Source: Planoprotostelium fungivorum
Lineage: Eukaryota; Evosea; Variosea; Cavosteliida; Cavosteliaceae
Assembly (NCBI GenBank): GCA_003024175.1
Contig: MDYQ01000004.1
Location: 186,001 to 250,000, forward strand
Direction: 5' to 3'
DNA: 64,000 nucleotides
The position numbers and the translations under genes are program-made. Shown here in pieces: positions 56,345-64,000 of the stretch (positions within the stretch are counted from its first letter, which is position 1; each line of letters begins with the position of its first letter). Under the pieces are notes generated by a model. The model had not been told where the DNA came from. It did not search any database and saw only the letters and a list, made by a program, of their open reading frames with translations.

Positions 56345-56806
56345 TTATTCTTGTCCTGGTTGTTCTTTCTTCACAAAGAGGCTCTCGGGTCCCTCGAACT
56401 TGACGAGCTCGATAGTTTTGGCCTCGTTGATCATCGCCTCCACCTTCAAGGGTCCATCTGGTAATGATATCTCACTGACGACGGTATTTCTCTCTCCTTG
56501 TGAAGAAGTGAACTGAGAATTGCGATCGTAATGGCTCTGTAATGCCAAGAGAACTGCCTTCAATCCATCGTGATCCACCTGTGACATGTTCAGCAATCGA
56601 AGAGAATGAAATGGTGAAGTTGTACTGACCTCCGTTCCATTGACCATGCCAACAGTTCCACGAAAGTTATTGTTGAATCTCGTGCTGAAGAGGTCGACCG
56701 GTCCATGTCCAAGATGTAATCCTGGTGGTGGCTTTGGAAAGTGAATGTAAGGCGATTCTAATAATTGCTTGAGTGTCTCTTCGAACCAAGTGTGTGTGTT
56801 GCTCAT
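56345..56806 (-). CDS. Hypothetical protein, possibly NTF2-like
   Basis: An ATG at 56806 opens 153 codons to a TAA lying inside AATAAA. A 51-base segment (about 56578-56628) begins GTCAGT and ends ACAG, so it may be an intron. Either choice keeps the frame because its length divides by three. The protein begins MSNTHTWFEETLKQLLESPY and contains FNNNFRGTVGMVNGTE, VDHDGLKAVLLALQSHYDRN and a strand-rich end. Helices followed by strands with an early F-N-F-G pattern recall NTF2/SnoaL-like folds, but I cannot confirm this. It has no signal or membrane segment. Confidence 0.5.
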   Translation of the reverse strand: MSNTHTWFEETLKQLLESPYIHFPKPPPGLHLGHGPVDLFSTRFNNNFRGTVGMVNGTEVSTTSPFHSLRLLNMSQVDHDGLKAVLLALQSHYDRNSQFTSSQGERNTVVSEISLPDGPLKVEAMINEAKTIELVKFEGPESLFVKKEQPGQE

Positions 56807-57446
56807 CGTTGAACTTGCGTTTGTTGTTGGGTGTCTGGTTGTTCCACCGAGGATTCCGGAATCGGGTTTTCCTTGGTTTTTTCATTGAACAAAAACAACG
56901 GACCAGCGTCATGATGACTTGATTAGAGGTTCGTGAATGGGGCGATCTTGCCAGAGATCAATTGCAATTCGGTCCAGGACGGGCTATCGCCTTCAGTGTT
57001 GCTGATCGGTGTGCTGTTTTGGAAAATGGTCGAGAATGCGGGCGACACGTGTGTGGACTTGGCAAATACAGCGAGAGAATGCAAAGCTTCGCCAATACTG
57101 CGAGCCGCTAAGCTTATGAACGTATGACTAAATTGAAATAAAAGGAGAACGGAAAGAGCGGAGAGAATATTGAACAAATTTGAACCGACGAAGTATTATG
57201 AGGCGTCACATAGGGAAGAGTTACATCCTGTTCACAAACAAATGATCGATGATGACCGATGACGCTGATCAATAGTCTATAATAGGAGCACGTTTTACGG
57301 TCATCATTTTATCTCCTTCATTACCGCAATTTGGATGGACTCGTCATCGAGAGCTACCTCACGCGTCGAGCCGCTCGTTGTGACAACTCTCATCCTCTCA
57401 TTTCATCGTTTTTCTCCCGTCAAAATTTTGTAGTGTGTACAGCGCA
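56807..57446. other. Intergenic, nothing firmly recognised
   Basis: A minus-strand stretch (56923-57177) would encode a signal-peptide-like N-terminus but has no ATG. No RNA gene is seen. It includes the promoter of the gene starting at 56806. Confidence 0.3.
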
Positions 57447-58430
57447 CTAAGCTTGAATGGGCTTTCGTAACGGTGTGGATAGTCTCCCCAACCCTACGAA
57501 GGAACCGTCACGTGTCGTGAGCATGTTGCATGAAGAGCAGTTCCGCACGAGACTCTCTAGTGAGGAATAATGGTATCTCTTCTCGGCCAAGACTAGGATA
57601 TAGACAGGATCCACAGAGTTCTTGTCTTTTCTGTAGTTGACCCGGTAATGTCCTGCCACACATCAGTAAGAGAAGAACGTGATGGAGGACACTCACTAAC
57701 TTTTCTTCCTATGACAACAGAGATCGCATAATCTCCTGGCACAGTACCACTACATCTGATGACATAAGTCCCCTCGTCTTGACGCCTGAGAAGACGATTG
57801 GCCGTTGACGAAGACATGTCTCCAAAGAACCAGCTGAGGAGTTGGTCAAATCGAAACCTAACCAAGATCTCTCACCTGTGTTGCATCTCTCGAATGATCT
57901 CTCCACTATACCAATCACTCGATGTGAATTCGTGCGACTGTGGTGTCTGCATCACGTCTGGCATCTTCTCCGAGCGAATGAACTGTCTGTATGCTTCTGT
58001 GCGGGGCGTCTTTTCAGTCAACGTGGGAGTTGTTGCGATTCTCAAGAACTCCTCACAGAGCCATCAGATCGGATAACCGATGAAATTTCATGAAATACGT
58101 GTTCCCCCCATCATTTCAATCAAACTCGATGGGAGGTGATAGAGGTCAGCGTCGAAAGGGCTTCACCTTTTCCTGATATGCACTTCCAGCTTTAAGAGGA
58201 AATGGCTGCTGTGTCTGTGAGACCTCAAATGAGAAATTCATCAATCCGCGCGCGTTGTGTGAGGTCTCACGAGAAGGGCAGTTCGTGTCTTTGTCTACAA
58301 GGTCCTTCTCTGATTCTGGTATGAGATTTTTGTTTCTTCTACCAGTGGTCACGGATGAACCGCGACTCTCCGTCCTCAACATAGAATCGATGAGGGTTGA
58401 GTGTCTATCACTGAATGATGAACCGAACAT
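57447..58430 (-). CDS. SH2-domain protein
   Basis: It has about 250 residues in at least four exons. The start ATG at 58430 gives MFGSSFSDRHSTLIDSMLRT and a Ser/Thr-rich N-terminal part. After two introns comes SSDWYSGEIIREMQHSWFFG and then an SH2 domain: DMSSSTANRLLRRQDEGTYV, IRCSG (the FLVRES strand, with the phosphotyrosine-binding arginine), DYAISVVIGRKV, RHYRVNYRKDKN and KRYHYSSLESLVRNCS. All core SH2 strands and the arginine are present, so it should bind phosphotyrosine peptides. No kinase, SOCS or STAT module accompanies it. The intron inside the domain (about 57660-57703) fuses GRKV to HYRVNYR. It is divergent from the GH81 gene, 284 bases away. Confidence 0.8.
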
Positions 58431-58714
58431 AATGTAGAAAGTACCAGTGCTGAATACGACGATGAGGACGATCGAACCGTCTGAAGAACTTCTGTGACAC
58501 TGTTCTTATTCGTGACGAACACACAGTCTGTGTGCAAATGGTCTTGTCTGTTTGACTGGCTACTGACGACGGCCTGAACGCCACGGTCGGATCATACGTC
58601 GTCCACTCGTCAACAGAATCTGCCGTCAATATTGCTGCCACAGGGGTTGCGGTAGTTAACGAGCTCTGAATATTACTGCGAGACAGGTGCAGGAGCCATT
58701 ATAACCCATCACCC
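58431..58714. other. Divergent promoter region between SH2 and GH81 genes
   Basis: A TATAA sequence sits at 58700-58704, only about 11 bases before the GH81 start codon, so it can serve as a TATA box only if the leader is extremely short or transcription starts further up. No other feature is seen. Confidence 0.35.
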
Positions 58715-61700
58715 ATGAAGTCAACAGGCCTCCTTCTGTTGGCCCTCGTAGGTGAGACTGATTACGACTCGTACTTCGACATCGATTGAACATCTTAGGT
58801 CTTTCTGCGGCTGTAGACGTTCCGCCCATCTCGACTGACAAGCCAAGCTTTCCCACTGTGAGACGCAGCACCACATCGTCATGTATTGAAGAGTTTATAG
58901 GTGGAATGTGGAGCCGCACCTGGTCCCCTATTTCGAAATTTGAAGGGTCCTTTCCCCACTGTAAGCATGTCTTTCGAATCATCCACACATTAACTCTTTG
59001 TAGAATGCCTGGTGGAATGGTCTCGGTGTTGGAGATCAGAAATCGTGGGTCCATCCGAATCTTTTACCCATCCTAACTCCAATCTCTCAGATACATCGCC
59101 GGTCCATTTCCATTCCAAGCTCAGGCCGCTCCTTCAGGTATTCCATCCCATATCCATTCGGATCCATCTGATGTTCTTCAGGTGTGACCTTCGGCCTCCC
59201 TCAGAACAGAGATTTCGATGGTACCTCCGTTCACATGCCTTACAAGCCGGAGCTCTCTGTCGGACCTGCTGAGCTGTTCACTTCGACTGACCTCAACACC
59301 TACACTGCCACAGCTTTCGATGAGCTGTCAGTGACACTGCAATGGACATCGAACGGCAACACGTTCACTTCTTACTTGGTGCAGGGCAGTCCTTATCTAA
59401 CCTTCGAGGTACGTAACGGTCTCCACGATTCATGTTCTCATCATCTCTCACATTCATCTCTCCATCATCGGGCGTTCTGTCCATCTCTTCATCATCACCA
59501 TGTTGATCTGTTCGCAGTTCGCAGGTCTCAAACCTCAGATCACGGCGCAGAACAAAGACGCCTTCGTCTCGGTCAACGGACAGACTGTCGGTAACACGAC
59601 CACCGCCTCCAAATTCAAGGTACGTCACCCCCCCTCTTCCATCTACAACGCGACAGGTGGTGACGCAGAACGGACTCACTTGGCTCGTCTATGTCCTCTC
59701 TGGCCCTGTCAGCCTCACTACCTCAGCTCAGTCTCTGACAGTCAGCTCAGCGTACAAGGGAGCAGTGCGAGTGGCCAAGCTGAAGGAGGCAGCTGACGAG
59801 TCAGTGCTGGACAAGTACATGTCAGTGTATGCAAAGAGCGCGCAGGTGACATACCAAGTGAGCAACGATGTGGCCACAGTGCAGTACAAGTTCAACACCA
59901 ACGGTACCGGAAGCCTCTTAGTGCTGACGTGGCCTCACCACAGAGATCAATTGTCCGGCTCGACCAAGTATCAGCCTCTGCAATACCTGACGATCAAGGG
60001 ATACATGAAAGGTGAGAATGTGATGATCCACTGGATTAACGTATCGTAGCTGTGGAGGCCAATCCTCTTGTCTTGACTCTTCCCTTGACGAGCATCAAGT
60101 GGACACCCAACAAGCCCATCGATCCTTCTTGCAGTCAAGAGCTGCAGAAGAGCTTAGAGTACGAAGTCAACCACGCCACTTCGAGCTTTCCCAACGTAAG
60201 TTCCTCGGATCTTCCACGGCTCCTCCGTACCATCTATCAGCTACTGACTCCGACAGGACATGTACTTCTGGGGTGGCTCTTTCGGTCGACTGGCCAGACT
60301 CGCTGCCATCGCCGATCAAGTTGGGCGTCAGGATCTATTGAACACCATCTTGAACGTTCTTCGTGATTCCTTCGAGCCTTGGTTGAACGGAAAGGCGGGA
60401 AGTCCGGCAGCATACGAGACGAGATGGGGTGGTATCGTGTCCAGCCAAGCCGCAACGAACCCCGGTCAGGATTTCGGCAACGGCTACTACAACGATCACC
60501 GTGAGAACAGAATGCAGACATCGAGCCGTGAAGAATGACGAGAGACAGACTTCCACTATGGCTACTTCTTGTATGGCGGGTCAGTGCTGGGCAAGTATGA
60601 CTCTGCATGGCTGGCGAGAGCGAAGCCATTCCTGCAGTCGCTGGCACGTGACATCGGAAATCCGTCACCAAAGGACCCTTTCTTCACTGTCACCAGGTGA
60701 TCAAATTTCCATTGACTTTTCGACTGACATGTTGTACAGACACAAGGACTGGTACGCAGGTCATTCGTGGGCATCTGGTGTTGCGAACAACGCTGGTAAC
60801 AGAGATGAAGAATCTACCACGGAGGCCGTTAACGGCTACTACGGTCTCTACACTTTCGGTCTCGTCACAAACGATCAGAACCTCATCGACTTTGCTCGTC
60901 TCTTGCTGGCCACAGAGATCCATTCGAACAGAAGATACTGGCATCTGAAGGATGACACAAACGATCCAGCTTACCCCGAAAAGGGATACAGAGATCTTGC
61001 TACCGCGGGTAATCTCATGAGTGATTCTTCTGGACAGTGGCTGTGAGTACGAGTCGTGGAGATATCATACGTGTGACGTCATCGCGTGGATACTGATTGT
61101 CGTATAGATGGTGGGGCAACCAGAGACTAGAGATCGCTGCCATCCAGATCTTGCCTCTCACTCCCATCACTGAAGAAGTGGTCGATGCTGTGTGGGGTCC
61201 AGCCATGTATGCATACAGTGCAAAGGAGTTCAACGATCCTAGCGTGGCTGACGACTGGAGGAGTGTCATCTATGCAGCTCATGCCACATGGGACCCTGTT
61301 GCAGCTTACAAGGTCAGCGACGTATGTTGACAGTTCTGGCTGAAGCATCGCAGGAAGCAGCCACGCTGTCAGCTTGGGGCTCTGGCAACTCAAACACGAA
61401 CACACTGCACTTCATTGCCACACGTGGTACAAACGGCATCTGCAGCTCAGCAGGCGTTCCCACACCTCCAACAGACGTTTTCGTCACTCTTCTCAGCAAG
61501 TCCACCGGCCAATACCTAGATGGTGGTTCTACCCCCAAAGCCAAGGGTAAGATGTCGTACGAAGACATCACATCTGATGACGTCATCAGTCGCGGCGGCC
61601 CAGGCTGGCAAGTACAAGATCCAGTGGATGCCCGGAGGCTTCACCGTGGTCTCCCAGACAACCGGTAAGTACGTATCCGGTGGCAACGGAGGTACCGTCA

Positions 61701-62446
61701 CCGCTGGTTCAGCCGAAGCAAAGGGATGGGAATCCTTCCAGGTGAAATGTCACATCCGATATCGTGACGTCTGACGCGTTGTATAGTTCAAGCAAGTGGG
61801 ACAGTACTGGGCCATCGTTGCCAACAGCAACAAGATGTACGCTGAGGTACAAGCTGATGGAACGCTCAAGACCACCGCTGGCTCGGCCACTGACGCCACT
61901 CTGTTCACCATCAGCTCCGATGGATCTGTTCCCACCACCACTGCCGCTCCCACTTCAAAGTCCACCACTGCCATTCCCACCTCCTCCAAGCAGAGCACAA
62001 CGACCAAGTTGAGCACGACCACGGCCGCCCCTGCACCCACAAGTGGAAATCTGACCGGCAGCAACTACTTCTACATCTCTTCCAAGTCCGCCGGTCTCTA
62101 CCTCACTTCCAGCGCTACCGATCAGTACGTCAGAGTCAACGGAACGAGACAGCAGGCGACTCGATATCTGGTAGCGGCCATACAAGGAAAGGACAACTTG
62201 TTCTCTGTTCAAGACGTCAAAACCTCTCAGTACGTCTGCGCTGACAGCAACGGAGATCAGCCTCTCATCGCCAACCGAGGAAGCCCTTCTGGCTGGGAGT
62301 CTTTCTCTTTCGAGAAGCAGGGACAGTACTGGGCCATTCGTGCGGACGATAACAAGAAGTACGTGGCTGTCCAGAGTGACAAGAGAACGCAGGCTACTTC
62401 AGACAAGGTGCAGGACTCTGCCTTGTGGACTCTTACCTCCGCTTAA
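58715..62446 (+). CDS. Secreted GH81 endo-1,3-beta-glucanase with C-terminal beta-trefoil repeats
   Basis: It has about 950 residues and some 16 introns. The signal peptide is MKSTGLLLLALV and GLSAA. The GH81 catalytic core follows: NAWWNGLGVGD, VTFGLPQNRDFDGTSVHMPY, DMYFWGGSFGRLARLAAIAD, and the catalytic glutamate region EESTTEAVNGYYGLYTFGLV, with HKDWYAGHSWASG just before. Two repeats of a beta-trefoil-like module (VTLLSKSTGQYLDGGSTPKA; YFYISSKSAGLYLTSSATDQ; GWESFSFEKQGQYWAIRADD) are separated by a Thr/Ser/Pro linker. They resemble fascin/CBM13-type glycan-binding folds. GH81 enzymes cut beta-1,3-glucan of fungal walls or (1,3)-glucan cyst walls. All recognisable catalytic blocks are present. 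The next gene copy is a broken duplicate. Confidence 0.9.
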
Positions 62447-62689
62447 TTCGTAGTGCACGACACGATTATCACGTTGGGAGACCAACAATAAACCATTTGA
62501 AATGGAAGACCGTGGATTGAAATCTCTTTTATCTTCCATTGCCGGAAGTTTTCGTGGTTTTCTGTGGAGACCCCACGGCGCCAACAAGGGAGGCCATACG
62601 TTCTTGTGACGCCTTACGAAATACTGGGGAGTCTTAATGACCACGAGGATCGTAATGGGTCAGACGGTCAACAATCTCACCACCCATGA
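62447..62689. other. Spacer between GH81 and its broken copy
   Basis: It contains the poly(A) signal AATAAA at about 62487 of the GH81 gene, about 40 bases past the stop. No gene is seen. Confidence 0.4.
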
Positions 62690-64000
62690 GGTTAGTTCGC
62701 AGGCCTCAAACCTCAGATCACGGCAAGATCTGTCAATGGTGAGGCCATCGGTAACACCAAAACTGCCTCCAAGTTCAAGGTGCATTACCCTCCCTCTTCC
62801 ATCTATAACGCGACAGGTGGTGACGCAGAACGGACTCACTTGGCTCGTCTATGTCCTCTCTGGCCCTGTCAGCCTCACTACCTCAGCTCAGTCTCTGACA
62901 GTCAGCTCAGCGTACAAGGGAGCAGTGCGAGTGGCCAAACTGAAGGAGGCAGCTGACGAGTCAGTGCTGGACAAGTACATGTCAGTGTATGCAAAGAGCG
63001 CGCAGGTGACATACCAAGTGAGCAACGATATGGCCACAGTGCAGTACAAGTTCAACACCAACGGCACCGGAGACCTTCTCGTAATGACGTGGCCTCACCA
63101 CAGAGACCAGCTGTCACGTACAACCAAGTATGTTGCTTTACAATACTTGACGATTAAGGGATACATGAAAGGTGAGAATGTGTGATGATCCACTACTGGA
63201 TTAACGTATTGCAGCTGTGGAGGCCAATCCTCTTGTCTTGACTCTTCCCTTGACGAGCATCAAGTGGACACCCAACAAGCCCATCGATCCTTCTTGCAGT
63301 CAAGATGACATCGGTAATCCGTCTCCACAGGATCCCTTCTTCACCGTTGCTAGGTGATCGAATTTCCATCGACTTTTCGACTGACAGGCTGTACAGACAC
63401 AAGGACTGGTACGCAGGTCTCTCCTGGGCATCTGGCGTACCATATAACGGTGCTTTCAGAAACGAGGAGTCCACATCGGAGGCCGTCAATGGATACTACG
63501 GTCTCTACACTTTCGGTCTCGTCACAAACGATCAGAACCTCATCGACTTTGCTCGTCTCTTGCTGGCCACAGAGATCCATTCGAACAGAAGATACTGGCA
63601 TCTCAAGGACGACACGAATGATCCAGCTTACCCGAGAAGGCTTACAGAGATATGGCTACAGCTGGTAATCTCCTGACCGATTCTTCTGGACAGTGGCTGT
63701 GAGTGAAAGATATCGAGATCAAATGGATCCATGAACTTCTTATGAAATAGATGGTGGGGCAACCAGAGACTAGAGATCGCTGCCATCCAGATCTTGCCTC
63801 TCACTCCCATCACTGAAGAAGTGGTCGATGCTGTGTGGGGTCCAGCCATGTATGCATACAGTGCAAAGGAGTTCAACGACCCTAGTGTGGCTGACGACTG
63901 GAGGAGTGTCATCTATGCAGCTCATGCCACATGGGACCCTGTTGCAGCTTACAAGGTCAGCGACGTATGTTGACACTTCTGGCTGAAACATGGCAGGAAG
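62690..64000 (+). pseudogene. Partial tandem copy of the GH81 gene, runs off the window
   Basis: From about 62690 the sequence repeats the GH81 gene from about 59520 onwards and is almost identical over 62815-63060 (versus 59655-59900), introns included. The signal peptide and first exons are absent. At about 63303 the segment equivalent to 60135-60652 is missing (TTGCAGTCAAGA joins TGACATCGG), which removes the DMYFWGG helix region. The glutamate block is kept (EESTSEAVNGYYGL), but a one-base loss near 63635 (ACCCGAGAAGG versus ACCCCGAAAAGG) breaks the frame soon after. The copy continues to the window end. It is a recent local duplication, non-functional as it stands. Confidence 0.85.

Noticed and set aside
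56923-57177. Minus-strand ORF with a signal-peptide-like start
   Set aside because: It has no ATG; the apparent first residue is a TTG codon. No domain follows.
1-64000. Retroelements, other virus-derived elements or bacterial inserts
   Set aside because: No reverse transcriptase, integrase, capsid, terminal-repeat pair or operon-like intronless block was recognised on either strand by eye.

Overview
This is nuclear DNA of a compact, intron-rich, free-living unicellular eukaryote. Nearly every gene is cut by many tiny GT-AG introns (about 36-70 nt, most starting GTGAG or GTGATG). Genes are packed head to head and tail to tail, and several stop codons lie inside the poly(A) signal AATAAA. The gene mix fits an amoebozoan best: RhoGEF/RhoGAP signalling, an SH2 domain, glia maturation factor, cyclin Y, Akirin, homeobox genes, CLU, and secreted enzymes against beta-1,3-glucan. 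A protosteloid, fungus-eating amoeba would suit it, but the species cannot be proved from the sequence alone. No retroelement, virus-derived or bacterial segment was recognised.

Layout. 0-9.5 kb: tRNA-Val(CAC), an SLC43-like transporter, a protein kinase, a CLU-family protein, and a decayed zinc alcohol dehydrogenase with small unassigned ORFs and a tandem repeat. 9.5-22 kb: RNA polymerase I largest subunit, a PGAP5/Cdc1-type membrane phosphodiesterase, a probable small membrane protein, and an SMG7/EST1-like protein. 22-29 kb: a GARP/Myb-like factor, an N-myristoylated-type LRR protein, a charged nuclear-type protein, cyclin Y, Akirin and GMF. 29-32.7 kb: a homeobox gene and a U2 snRNA gene that is itself interrupted by a 69-nt spliceosomal-type intron. 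32.7-45 kb: a methyltransferase, a PAN-GH31 alpha-glucosidase, 5S rRNA, an MPPED-type phosphoesterase, a second homeobox gene, an extended repeat protein, a GPI-anchored GH17 glucanase, and a foldback repeat. 45-64 kb: a BAR-RhoGEF-PH-RhoGAP-LIM protein, an LRR-coiled-coil protein, a CCDC137-like protein, a Sec14 lipid-binding protein, an SH2 protein, a GH81 endo-beta-1,3-glucanase and a broken tandem copy of it.

How the genes fit together. GH17, GH81 and PAN-GH31 are three secretory or surface carbohydrate enzymes suited to digesting fungal or cyst-wall glucans. The BAR/Rho, GMF and SH2 genes serve membrane and actin signalling. The rest is nuclear housekeeping (Pol I, SMG7, snRNA, 5S, tRNA).

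The most striking signals are (1) the intron inside the U2 snRNA gene, directly in front of the branch-point-pairing sequence, and (2) recurring palindromic words that fill introns of unrelated genes: CATCTACA...TGTAGATG, TGACGTCA, GAAATTTC and CGTACG. Intron boundaries were worked out by eye from reading frame and protein similarity, so gene spans are firmer than individual splice sites.
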